A DNA stretch of 64,000 bases, taken from assembly GCF_003711805.1 (NCBI RefSeq), contig NZ_QXCP01000003.1, positions 62,001-126,000 of the forward strand, written 5' to 3'. Below the pieces are notes generated by a model, which was not told the DNA's origin, searched no databases, and saw only the letters and a list, made by a program, of their open reading frames with translations. Below are positions 52,945 through 60,721 of this stretch, in pieces. How positions within the stretch are numbered: position 1 is the first letter of the stretch; the number at the start of each line of letters is the position of its first letter. The position numbers were made by a program, and so were the translations under genes. Source of the stretch: Brachybacterium sp. EE-P12 (lineage in GTDB: Bacteria; Actinomycetota; Actinomycetes; Actinomycetales; Dermabacteraceae).

Positions 52945-53547
52945 TCAGTCTAGGGAGCCCGGGGCCGACGGGGGCAGCAGCAGGAGCACGTCGCCCTGCC
53001 TGCCGCCGGGCACCGGGCGCTCGGGAGGTGCGGGCCGGAAGCCGAGCCGTGCGGCGAGCGCGAGGGAGGGCTGGTTGGTGCCCGCCGTGATCGCGACGAT
53101 CTCGGGAGGGCCGGAGGCATCGGGTCGGGCCTGTGCGAGCACCGCGCGCATCGCCTCGGTCGCGATGCCGAGCCCGGTCGCGGCGGGGGAGAGGCGCCAG
53201 TAGGCGCTGAGCACGGGGGGCTGGTCGCCCTCCCCGTCCGAGAGCGGGACGAGGCCCACCACGCCCAGCAGCCCGACCGGCAGGTCGGCACCGCCATCGC
53301 CCGCCGGGTCCTGCTGCGCCCGGACCGTGAGATGTCCGAGGCCGTGCCGTGCCCAGCTCTCCCGCCACTGCGCGAGCACCCAGCGCATCTGCGCCGGATC
53401 GGTCAGCGGCTCGGTCGAGTCCTCGGCGAAGGCGCGCGGGTCCGAGTGCAGGGCGAACAGATCGGCCTCGTCGGTCTCGGAGACCGGGGCGAGCCGCAGC
53501 CGCTCCGTCAGGAGCCCGGCCGGCCCGGTGCACGCAGTCCAGTCCAT
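52945..53547 (-). CDS. GNAT-family N-acetyltransferase
   Basis: A 200-aa acetyltransferase related to RimJ/RimL-type enzymes. LLTERLRLAPVSETDEADLF at residues 12-31 and YWRLSPAATGLGIATEAMRAVL at about 118-139 (acetyl-CoA loop, RLGIGTEA-like) followed by NQPSLALAARLGFRP near 158 are typical. It ends 5 bp before gluQ. The substrate (protein N-terminus, small molecule) is unknown. Confidence 0.87.
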   Translation of the reverse strand: MDWTACTGPAGLLTERLRLAPVSETDEADLFALHSDPRAFAEDSTEPLTDPAQMRWVLAQWRESWARHGLGHLTVRAQQDPAGDGGADLPVGLLGVVGLVPLSDGEGDQPPVLSAYWRLSPAATGLGIATEAMRAVLAQARPDASGPPEIVAITAGTNQPSLALAARLGFRPAPPERPVPGGRQGDVLLLLPPSAPGSLD

Positions 53548-53652
53548 CAGCGGCTCATCCTCGGGCTCGCACGAGTCGCCCCGGGACGGAACTCGTTCCT
53601 CGGGGCCTGGACCCTGGGGGATGTGCGAACGGCGCGGCCCCCGGGCATGCGT

Positions 53653-53695
53653 ACGGCGCGGCCCCCGCCGTCCGAGGACGGGAGGGCCGCGCCGT
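53653..53695 (-). terminator. Strong hairpin after the coiled-coil membrane protein gene
   Basis: ACGGCGCGGCC (53653-53663) pairs perfectly with GGCCGCGCCGT (53685-53695), with GTCC-gag-GGAC inside. It lies 22 bp downstream of the minus-strand stop at 53717. A direct repeat of the left arm (ACGGCGCGGCCCCC) begins at about 53629. Confidence 0.6.
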
Positions 53696-53716
53696 GCTGC
53701 ACCGGGGCCGGGAGGC

Positions 53717-54502
53717 TCAGGCGTCGCCGCGGTGGCTGCCGCGCTTCTCCTCGTCGGCCGAGGAGGCCTCGGGATCCGAGTCGACCTTGACCTCCTTGGG
53801 CTCCACGTCGGAGGAGCGGTCCTCGCCCTTCAGGGCGGAGGCGACGTCGCCGGCGTCGGCCGAGCCGACGGTGTCCGAGACGGTCGAGGAGTCCGAGTCG
53901 GTGCCGGCGGAGGCCGGGTAGTGCGCGCGGGCGAAGTCCGCCGGCGGGGCCCACGGATCCTCCACCGGGCGGGTCTTCTGCCAGGCGATGTAGCCCGCGG
54001 CGGCACCGGCCGCGGCCAGGCCCAGGATGAGCAGCACCTTGCCGGCGCGGCCCTTCTTCTGCGGGGTCGGCTCGACGATGGCGGCGCGGATGTCGCCCTG
54101 GCCCTTGTCGAACTCCTTGCGCGCCGCCTCGACGGCGGCCTTGAGCACCGTGCCGGTGGTCTCGGCGGTCTTGCGCGCGCGGGGGAGGTAGTCGTCCTCG
54201 AGGTCGTGGCGGAGCTTGTCCGCCCGGGGGCCGAGGTTCTGGGACAGCTTGTCGCCCTGCTCGCGCAGCTTCTGCTGCGCCTCGGGGACGTACTGGTCGT
54301 ACAGGTCGGTCGCCTTGGAGCGCGCCTCGCGGGCGCCCTCGGACACCACCGGGCCCACCTGGGCGGCGAGCTTCTGCAGCTCGTCGACGGCCTTCTGGGC
54401 GTTCTGGCTGGTCGCGCCGGCGGCCTCGTCGAGGGCCTTCGAGGCCTTCTTGGAAGCCTTCTTCGAGGCCTTCTTCGCCTCGCGCTTCGTCGTGAGCGCC
54501 AT
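53717..54502 (-). CDS. Coiled-coil single-pass membrane protein, function unknown
   Basis: A 261-aa protein. Residues 5-25 are a Lys/Ala-rich stretch (KKASKKASKKASKALDEAAG), reminiscent of histone H1-like tails. A long amphipathic helix follows to about 150 (SEGAREARSKATDLYDQYVP...). One transmembrane helix (AGKVLLILGLAAAGAAAGYIAW) lies at about 152-173, and the C-terminal 85 residues are Ser/Asp/Glu-rich and disordered. The RBS GAAAGGGGA is 6 nt before the ATG. Similar proteins in actinobacteria are usually annotated only as hypothetical. It could link membrane and nucleoid, but that is a guess. Confidence 0.75.
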   Translation of the reverse strand: MALTTKREAKKASKKASKKASKALDEAAGATSQNAQKAVDELQKLAAQVGPVVSEGAREARSKATDLYDQYVPEAQQKLREQGDKLSQNLGPRADKLRHDLEDDYLPRARKTAETTGTVLKAAVEAARKEFDKGQGDIRAAIVEPTPQKKGRAGKVLLILGLAAAGAAAGYIAWQKTRPVEDPWAPPADFARAHYPASAGTDSDSSTVSDTVGSADAGDVASALKGEDRSSDVEPKEVKVDSDPEASSADEEKRGSHRGDA

Positions 54503-54741
54503 GGGGTTTCCCCTTTCGGTCGAATCCGTCGGGTCGGGCCGACGGTGGTCCCTGGGCCGGAGCAGTCGAGGGCTGCCGCGGACCCGTGTGGCACAACTCT
54601 AACGCGATCGCTCCGGGACGCTCACAGCCGATGCGGAGGTGTTGACGGCGCGCGCGAGGGTCCCTGACGCACGCGGACCGCGGGCGAGCCGCGTCCTGCG
54701 CCGGGACGGGCGGGCTGGGCGGTCTGTGCGAGGATTGCGCC

Positions 54742-55278
54742 ATGTTCGCAACTCTTCACACCAACCACGGGGACATCCGCGTCGAGCTGTTCCCCCACCA
54801 CGCCCCCAAGACCGTCGAGAACTTCGTGGGCCTCGCCGAGGGCACCAAGGAGTTCACCGATCCGGAGTCCGGCGAGAAGGTCACCCGCCCGTTCTACGAC
54901 GGCGTCGTCTTCCACCGCATCATCTCCGGCTTCATGATCCAGGGCGGCGACCCGCTGGGCACCGGCACCGGCGGCCCCGGCTACACCTTCGACGACGAGA
55001 TCTCGGAGAAGAACTTCAACGAGCCCTACGTCCTGGCCATGGCCAACGCGGGCAAGCGCCGCAACGCCCTGACCGGCCGTCCCTCGGGCACCAACGGCTC
55101 GCAGTTCTTCATCACCGTGGGCCCCACCCCGCACCTGCAGGGCAAGCACACCGTGTTCGGCGAGGTCGCCGACGAGGACTCGAAGAAGGTCGTCGACGAG
55201 ATCGCCGCGGTCAAGACCGACATGCGCGACCGTCCCCTCGAGGACGTCGTCATCGAGAAGGTCTCGATCGAGAAGTGA
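54742..55278 (+). CDS. ppiA: Peptidyl-prolyl cis-trans isomerase (cyclophilin)
   Basis: A 178-aa cytoplasmic cyclophilin. FHRIISGFMIQGGDPLGTGTGGPGY at about residues 53-77 holds the catalytic Arg, Phe and Met/Gln. NGSQFFITVGPTPHLQGKHTVFGEV at about 113-137 completes the active site. In actinobacteria ppiA typically lies near gyrA and the replication origin, beside a rhomboid gene as here. GAGGATT serves as RBS. Confidence 0.95.
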   Translation: MFATLHTNHGDIRVELFPHHAPKTVENFVGLAEGTKEFTDPESGEKVTRPFYDGVVFHRIISGFMIQGGDPLGTGTGGPGYTFDDEISEKNFNEPYVLAMANAGKRRNALTGRPSGTNGSQFFITVGPTPHLQGKHTVFGEVADEDSKKVVDEIAAVKTDMRDRPLEDVVIEKVSIEK

Positions 55279-55304
55279 CCCCGCGGGTGCGCCGAGCACC
55301 CCGC

Positions 55305-55356
55305 GCACGACGCCGCCGGCGTCGCCGTCCCGAGCGGCGACCCGGCGGCGTCGTGC
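55305..55356 (+). terminator. Strong GC hairpin after ppiA
   Basis: GCACGACGCCGCCG (55305-55318) pairs perfectly with CGGCGGCGTCGTGC (55343-55356). GTCGCCG and CGGCGAC extend the stem inside. It lies 26 bp after the ppiA stop. Confidence 0.65.
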
Positions 55357-55408
55357 TGTCCGGGCAGGAAGCGGTCCGCCCGTCGGGCGGACCCCCTACG
55401 CTCGCTCC

Positions 55409-56557
55409 ATGACACCGCGACACCTCGCCGGCGCCCGGATCCTCGCCCAGGGGCTCGCCGGTGCTCCCCGCACCGACAGCCCCGTCGAGGCCGCGCGTGC
55501 CTTCGCGGCGAGCCAGGGCCAGGACCTGCCGGGAGTCCTCTCCTCCCTCGCCCTGCGCAGCGGCGGACGGATCGAGCCCGTCCTGGCCGCGCTCGATGAC
55601 GGGCAGATCGTGCGCGGCTATCCGATGCGCGGCACGGTCTTCGCGGTCGCCGCCGACACCCTCGCCTGGCTCACCGAGCTGTGCGCCGACGGCCCGCTGC
55701 GCGCCGCGATCGCGCGCCGAGGCCGGCTGGGCCTCGACGAGGCGCAGGTCGAACGCGCCCGGGAGGTGCTCGAGGTGGCCGCCGCTCCGCACTCCCGCCG
55801 AGGCGGCCGCGGGATCCTGCGCGCCGAGCTGCGCGCGGCGTGGGAGGAGGCGGGCCTCGCCTGGGAGGGAGGGCGCGGCTACCACCTGCTCGCCGAGCTG
55901 ATCACGATGGGCCACGCCTGCTACGGACCGTGGCGCGAGGGGGAGACCGCCGTGGTGCTCGCCCGCACCTGGCTCCCGACCGGCACCGACCTCGACGGAG
56001 CCTTCAACGGCGACCGCACCGCCGCCGCGACCGAGCTCGCCCGGCGCTACTTCACCTCCCGCGGCCCGGCGGGGGAGCGGGACCTCGCCTGGTTCTCGAA
56101 GCTGCCCCTCGGCCTCCTGCGCGAGGCGCTGCCGCAGGTGGAGGCCGAGCTCGAGAGCGGCTTCGCGGACGCCGACGGCAGGCTCCACAGCACCGCCGAG
56201 GCCGCCCGCGGCGGGGACGGCGAACGCCTGTTCTGGCGGCCGGGCCTGCTCGAGGACTACGCAGCGGCGGAGACGGAGTCGATGAAGGAGCTGCTGCTGC
56301 CCGGCTTCGACGAGCTCGTGCTCGGCTACCGCGATCGGCTCTACCTGATGGACGCGGCGCGCCACCGCGCGATCACGCCGGGCAACAACGGCGTCTTCCG
56401 CCGCACCGCGCTGCGCCGCGGCGAGGTGGTGGGGACCTGGGCGCCCGCCGGGTCCGGGAAGCGGCGCCACCTCGAGCTGACCGCCCTGCGCCCCGTGAGC
56501 GAAGCCCAGCGGCACCGCTTCGACCGGCTCTTCGAGGCCTTCCCCGTCCCGCGCTGA
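55409..56557 (+). CDS. Winged-helix DNA-binding protein (HTH_42/DUF1006-like)
   Basis: A 382-aa protein of the AlkX/YcaQ-like HTH_42 group, which bind DNA and include interstrand-crosslink glycosylases and multidrug determinants. GQIVRGYPMRGTVFAVAADTLAWL near residues 68-91 is a hallmark (the GT.H or GT.F motif). PGFDELVLGYRDRLYLM near 294 and GNNGVFRRTALRRGEVVGTW near 324-343 are the other conserved blocks. In glycosylases of this group a QxQ/QxD motif is needed; I do not see one clearly, so I do not assign catalysis. TACGCT sits 6 nt before the ATG with no RBS, so the mRNA is probably leaderless. Confidence 0.85.
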   Translation: MTPRHLAGARILAQGLAGAPRTDSPVEAARAFAASQGQDLPGVLSSLALRSGGRIEPVLAALDDGQIVRGYPMRGTVFAVAADTLAWLTELCADGPLRAAIARRGRLGLDEAQVERAREVLEVAAAPHSRRGGRGILRAELRAAWEEAGLAWEGGRGYHLLAELITMGHACYGPWREGETAVVLARTWLPTGTDLDGAFNGDRTAAATELARRYFTSRGPAGERDLAWFSKLPLGLLREALPQVEAELESGFADADGRLHSTAEAARGGDGERLFWRPGLLEDYAAAETESMKELLLPGFDELVLGYRDRLYLMDAARHRAITPGNNGVFRRTALRRGEVVGTWAPAGSGKRRHLELTALRPVSEAQRHRFDRLFEAFPVPR

Positions 56558-56662
56558 TCCTGCCCGGCCCCGGTCGCGCGGAACTCGCCGCCGCGCTCCG
56601 TGCCGCCCCGCCGCCCGCGAACGCCCCGGCCCGGCCCAGGCGCCCATGGTGGAATGAGGCCC

Positions 56663-57601
56663 ATGGACAGACCCAGCTACGGCTACAGCGCCGCCGACGC
56701 CCCTCCGCCGCAGGGCCCGACGGGCGGACCGTCCGAGCAGCCGGTGTGCCCGCGGCACCCCGACCGGGTGAGCTACGTGCGGTGCAAGCGCTGCGACCGC
56801 CCCGCCTGCCCCGACTGCCAGCGTCCCACCGACGTGGGCGTGCTCTGCGTGGACTGCGAGCGGGAGCTCGCCCGACAGCAGGCCTCGACCCGGCCCCGCA
56901 CCGCCATGGGCGGACGCATGGGCCGCGGCGCCCCCGTGGTCACCTACACGCTGATCGCGCTGAACGTCCTGGTCTTCGTGGGGCAGACCCTCGCCCCGCA
57001 GATCGTCGAGCAGCTGGGGATCTTCGCCCCCTTCCGCGCCCTGGCGATGCCGTGGACCTTCCTCACCGCGGGCTTCCTCCACGGCGGCGTGCTCCACCTC
57101 GCGCTGAACATGTACGCGCTGTGGATCATGGGGCAGTACCTCGAGCGCACCCTCGGCCCCGCGCGCTACGCGGCCCTGTTCCTGGTCTCCGTGCTCGGCG
57201 GCCACACCGCGGTGTACGTCATCGCCGACCCGATGGGGTACTCCTGGCTCACCGGCACCGTCGGCGCGAGCGGCGGCGTGTTCGGGCTGTTCGCCGCGGC
57301 GTTCATCGTGGGCCGACGCATGGGCGGGCAGGTCGCCCAGATCGGCGTGCTCATCGCGCTGAACCTGCTGATCACCTTCACCGTCCCGAACATCTCCTGG
57401 CAGGGGCACCTGGGCGGGCTCGTGCTCGGCGCGGCGCTCACCGCCGGGATGTACGCGCTGCGCCCGAAGGCGAGTCCCGGCGCGGACCGGCAGGCCCTCG
57501 CCCGCCGTTCCGCGCTCGTGCACGGCGCGCTCGTCGTGGCCGCCGTGCTCCTGTGCGCGGTGCTCGTGGCGGTCAAGACCCTCCTCGTGCTGGGCGGCTG
57601 A
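56663..57601 (+). CDS. Rhomboid-family intramembrane serine protease with zinc ribbon
   Basis: A 312-aa protein. A Cys/His-rich zinc module, CPRHPDRVSYVRCKRCDRPA then CPDCQ and CVDC, spans about residues 26-73. Six helices follow. The rhomboid active site is GASGGVFG at about residues 200-207 (nucleophilic Ser) with His in QGHLGGLVLG near 249, and HLALNMYALW near 146 supplies the oxyanion Asn. The ATG at 56663 has GAGG 4-5 nt upstream; an ATG three codons earlier is possible. B-box-like zinc modules on rhomboids are common in actinobacteria. Confidence 0.9.
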   Translation: MDRPSYGYSAADAPPPQGPTGGPSEQPVCPRHPDRVSYVRCKRCDRPACPDCQRPTDVGVLCVDCERELARQQASTRPRTAMGGRMGRGAPVVTYTLIALNVLVFVGQTLAPQIVEQLGIFAPFRALAMPWTFLTAGFLHGGVLHLALNMYALWIMGQYLERTLGPARYAALFLVSVLGGHTAVYVIADPMGYSWLTGTVGASGGVFGLFAAAFIVGRRMGGQVAQIGVLIALNLLITFTVPNISWQGHLGGLVLGAALTAGMYALRPKASPGADRQALARRSALVHGALVVAAVLLCAVLVAVKTLLVLGG

Positions 57602-57739
57602 GCCCCGAGCCGCCGTCGAGGGGCCCCGACGGCGCAGGAGGGTGCACGAGGCTCGCTGACTCGCCGAGGGACTCCGGTGGAGCTGAGCTGAGCGGGGCGG
57701 GCGCGCGGCTCGCCGGGTCGCCACGGGGAACTACACCGA

Positions 57740-58175
57740 TGTGGTTTTCCCCAGCTGTGGACGGCGATGTGCATAACCCGCCCCCGGGTTGGGGACGACG
57801 CGCTCTGACTGTGGACAACTGCCGAAGCGCTGTGGACGGACGGTGGGGACGGAGGGCCCCGATACACCCTCCTCGAGCCCCGCGCATCGGTTCCCAGCGG
57901 CCGGTTACGGCGCGTGACACCCCGCGCATGAGTGGAATGTCCGATTCGCCGCTCTGCGGTGCGAGCTTGTGACCTGCAGCGATGCGGAGATTCTCGCGTG
58001 CTTCCGGGGGATCGTCGCACTGTGGACCGAGCGAACCGGCGAGAGGTCCGGGATGTCGTCGACACGCCCGGGACGACGCTCGCACGTGCGGAACTACAAG
58101 ACTGTCATTCTCCACCGATGTGGAGAACATTGTGGATAACTCGGTTGTGGGCGTGGACGAGCGGGATGTGGACGG
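57740..58175. other. Cluster of DnaA-box-like sites in a 664-bp non-coding gap
   Basis: Plus-strand 9-mers close to the DnaA box TGTGGATAA (TTATCCACA): 57740 TGTGGTTTT, 57756 TGTGGACGG, 57768 TGTGCATAA, 57810 TGTGGACAA (exact actinobacterial form TTGTCCACA), 57831 TGTGGACGG, 58021 TGTGGACCG, 58119 TGTGGAGAA, 58131 TGTGGATAA (exact), 58167 TGTGGACGG. All share one orientation. The region 57602-58265 has no credible gene. It is next to ppiA-rhomboid, which in actinobacteria lie near oriC. No dnaA or dnaN is here, so it is not the classical oriC but may be a DnaA titration or accessory site. Confidence 0.65.
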
Positions 58176-58265
58176 CCTGCCGGGCGTGAGTTTCCACCGG
58201 GTCACAGGCGGGGCGGGGCGTGACGAGCGCACGGCGCTCGGGCGCGGAGGGGGACCTGGCCGCGG

Positions 58266-58895
58266 TCAGTGCTCGGCACCGCCGGGCAGGCGCGCGTCGG
58301 CGGTCGTCGTGAGCGCCACCTCGACCATCCGCGCCAGCGCACGGGCGGCGGTGGGGGCGTCGATGACGTCGGCCGCGGGCACGTGCACGAACCCTCCCCG
58401 GATTCCCTCGAGCGCCGGCTCGGTCGCGAGCAGGTGCTGCAGGGCGTAGAACACGTCGTTGCAGACGTAGGTGCCGGCGGTCTGGGAGACCGCGGCCGGC
58501 ACCCCGTCGGCCGCGAGCGCCGCGACCATCGCCTTGATCGGCAGGGTGGAGAAGCGGCCGACGGGAGCACCGGGCACCACCGGCTCATCCACCGGGCTCG
58601 CCCCCGCGTTGTCCGGGATCCGTGCATCGCGGAGGTTGATCGCGACCCGCTCCGGGGTGATCGCCGAGCGCCCCGCCGCGAGGCCGACGGCGACCACGAG
58701 CGAGGGGCGCAGCGCCCGCACCGCCTCCGCCAGCAGCGCCGAGCCGGCGCCGAACTCCACCGGCAGCTCGACCGCCTCCGCATCGACGCCGCGGGCGACC
58801 AGGGCCGGGACGGACTCCCGCACCGCCTCCCAGGACTCGTTGAGCTCGGCCCCGTCGAAGGGGGCGAATCCGCTCAGCAGCACATCGATGCTCAT
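58266..58895 (-). CDS. pcp: Pyroglutamyl-peptidase I
   Basis: A 209-aa cysteine peptidase that removes N-terminal pyroglutamate. Near-canonical length. MSIDVLLSGFAPFDGAELNESW at residues 1-22 is the family start (TGF.PF.G...N.S). Glu at about residue 80 in ITPERVAINLRD, Cys at about 142 in GTYVCNDVFY and His at about 168 in GFVHVP make up the catalytic triad. TAGGCT lies 8 nt before the ATG, again suggesting a leaderless or very short leader mRNA. Confidence 0.94.
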   Translation of the reverse strand: MSIDVLLSGFAPFDGAELNESWEAVRESVPALVARGVDAEAVELPVEFGAGSALLAEAVRALRPSLVVAVGLAAGRSAITPERVAINLRDARIPDNAGASPVDEPVVPGAPVGRFSTLPIKAMVAALAADGVPAAVSQTAGTYVCNDVFYALQHLLATEPALEGIRGGFVHVPAADVIDAPTAARALARMVEVALTTTADARLPGGAEH

Positions 58896-59009
58896 GGCCG
58901 CACAGCCTATGCAGGCCCGAGGCGCGCGCGGGGTGTCCAGCGGCAGGCGGGCGCCGGACGCAGCGGGTGACCGGCTGACGGGCATGGATGCGCTGGCTAC
59001 CCTTGCCCG

Positions 59010-59693
59010 ATGAGCACACGTCCCAGCCCGCAGACCCCCGCCGCCCTGCCCTCGCTCGGCGAGCTGTTCCCGCCCCTCGGCCTCGTCGTCCGCGCCGGGG
59101 AGCTCACCCTGCGACCGCTCGCCGACCAGGACCTGCCCGAGTACGCGGCGCTGATCCGTCGGCCGATCTTCGAGGACCCGGACTCCCCGCAGGTGTTCCC
59201 CTGGTACCGCGCCGAACCGGAGGTGCGCGTGCGTGAGGCGCTGCGCTTCCAGTGGCGGCTGCGCTGCGGCATCAGCCCGGAGTCGTGGACCCTGCCCTTC
59301 GGGGTGTGGGCGGGCGGGCGACTGATCGGCGCCCAGGACGTCTCCGCCGTGCGCTTCGCCGAGCGTCGCACCGTCACCTCGGGCTCCTGGCTGACCCTCG
59401 ACGCCCACGGCAACGGCTGCGGGAAGCTCATGCGCCAGGCGATGCTCGTGCTCGCCTTCGACCACCTCGGCGCACTGCGGGCGGAGTCCGCCGCCGTGAT
59501 CGGCAATGCGCCCTCGTACGGGGTCTCCCGCGCCTGCGGCTACGTCGACAACGGCACCGAGATCTCCACGATGCCCGGCTCGAACGAGGAGCAGCAGCGC
59601 TTCCTGGTCACCCCCGAGCTCTTCCGCCGGCCCGATGTGCCGGTGGACGTCGAGGGGCTCACGCCGGCGCTGCGGGAGATGCTCGGCGCCTGA
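59010..59693 (+). CDS. GNAT-family N-acetyltransferase
   Basis: A 227-aa acetyltransferase. GELTLRPLADQDLPEYAALI at about residues 30-49 begins the fold, LTLDAHGNGCGKLMRQAMLVLAF at about 128-150 is the acetyl-CoA loop, and GNAPSYGVSRACGYVDNG near 169 is the last motif. TACCCT sits exactly 6 nt before the ATG with no RBS, consistent with a leaderless mRNA. It is divergent from pcp and convergent with the AraC regulator 11 bp away. Substrate unknown. Confidence 0.88.
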   Translation: MSTRPSPQTPAALPSLGELFPPLGLVVRAGELTLRPLADQDLPEYAALIRRPIFEDPDSPQVFPWYRAEPEVRVREALRFQWRLRCGISPESWTLPFGVWAGGRLIGAQDVSAVRFAERRTVTSGSWLTLDAHGNGCGKLMRQAMLVLAFDHLGALRAESAAVIGNAPSYGVSRACGYVDNGTEISTMPGSNEEQQRFLVTPELFRRPDVPVDVEGLTPALREMLGA

Positions 59694-59704
59694 GGGGGCG
59701 TCCC

Positions 59705-60505
59705 TCAGGTGCTCGCGCCGTGGTGGCGGGCGTAGCGCCGCGGCGTCTCGCCCACGTGCTCCTTGAACACACGCCCGAAGGCGCTCACGTTCGCGTAGCC
59801 CACCCGGGCGGCGACCGCCGGGATGCCGATGCCCTCGCGCAGCAGGCGGGTCGCGGCCAGCATCCGGCCCGTGATCCGCCACTGGTGCAGCGTCATGCCG
59901 GTCTCCTGCAGGAACGCCCGCTCGAGGGTGCGATAGGAGACGTGCACGCTCGCGGCGAGGACCTGGGCGGTGCGGGGATCCGCGGGGTTCCGCCGCAGCG
60001 CCTCGGCGATGCTCCGCGCCGGCTCGCTCACCGGCAGCGGCAGGGCGGAGCGGGACCGGATCAGGTCCATGAGCTGCGCCTCGAGCTGCTCGCGCGCCTC
60101 CGGGGTGCAGATGATCGAGGTCTGGTACTGCACCGACAGCATCAGCAGCGGGCGCAGCTCCTCGGGGATCGGCAGCACCGTGCAGCCCGCGGCGGGGGAG
60201 CGCGTGGCGGCGGCATCGAACAGGAGCGGCAGCACCACGGAGTCCGTGCGCACCGCGAGGGAGTGCACCACCCCGGCCGGGATCCAGCAGGCGGAGCCCG
60301 CGGGGAGCATCACGATCTCCCCGTCCAGCACCAGATCGGCCGCCCCGTGCACCTGCCACAGCAGCAGATGCTCGGCCTCGTGCATGCGGGCCCGCACCGA
60401 CACGGCCGGGGCTCGCACCATGGCCGGTACGGGCCGCGCGGGGGCAGGGGGAGCGGCCGGGGCCGAGGGGCGGCTGCGGACAGCGGTGGCGGACGGCGGG
60501 GTCAC
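59705..60505 (-). CDS. AraC-family regulator of siderophore uptake (probable)
   Basis: A 266-aa regulator starting at GTG, with AGGAGG 6 nt upstream. The N-terminal cupin (about residues 40-110, HEAEHLLLWQVHGAADLVLDG) senses a ligand. Two C-terminal helix-turn-helix motifs (about 175-262) include VAARVGYANVSAFGRVFKEHVGETPRRYA. It is divergent from the Fe-siderophore binding-protein gene with an iron box between. In actinobacteria such AraC proteins activate siderophore uptake when loaded with siderophore (inference). Confidence 0.88.
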   Translation of the reverse strand: MTPPSATAVRSRPSAPAAPPAPARPVPAMVRAPAVSVRARMHEAEHLLLWQVHGAADLVLDGEIVMLPAGSACWIPAGVVHSLAVRTDSVVLPLLFDAAATRSPAAGCTVLPIPEELRPLLMLSVQYQTSIICTPEAREQLEAQLMDLIRSRSALPLPVSEPARSIAEALRRNPADPRTAQVLAASVHVSYRTLERAFLQETGMTLHQWRITGRMLAATRLLREGIGIPAVAARVGYANVSAFGRVFKEHVGETPRRYARHHGAST

Positions 60506-60628
60506 CGGGTCCTCCTGACAGGGATCGGGCGCGGGCCGGGACCGCCCGCGCGGGAGCGCCCACCGTCCGGAACGCGAGGATCGTCAGGATCGGCACCGAA
60601 GGCGACCGGATCTGCACAGCCGGAGAGG

Positions 60629-60642
60629 TTAGGCATGCCTAA
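60629..60642. promoter_or_regulatory. DtxR/IdeR iron box
   Basis: TTAGGCATGCCTAA is a perfect 14-bp palindrome in the AraC/siderophore divergent region. It matches the core of DtxR/IdeR sites (TTAGG..CCTAA), so iron-loaded repressor should shut off this locus. Confidence 0.85.
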
Positions 60643-60721
60643 TCTACTCGGTCGGGGCCGGATCCCACCGCCCCGTCCCGCCTGCCGATCATCGGCGCTG
60701 TTCCCCCGAGGTGCCCCCACC

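Noticed and set aside
55305-55356. Small RNA gene after ppiA
   Set aside because: A single GC hairpin right after a stop codon is better explained as a terminator.
57740-58175. The chromosomal oriC
   Set aside because: No dnaA, dnaN, recF or gyrB alongside, and the boxes are degenerate and in one orientation. Kept as a DnaA-box cluster only.
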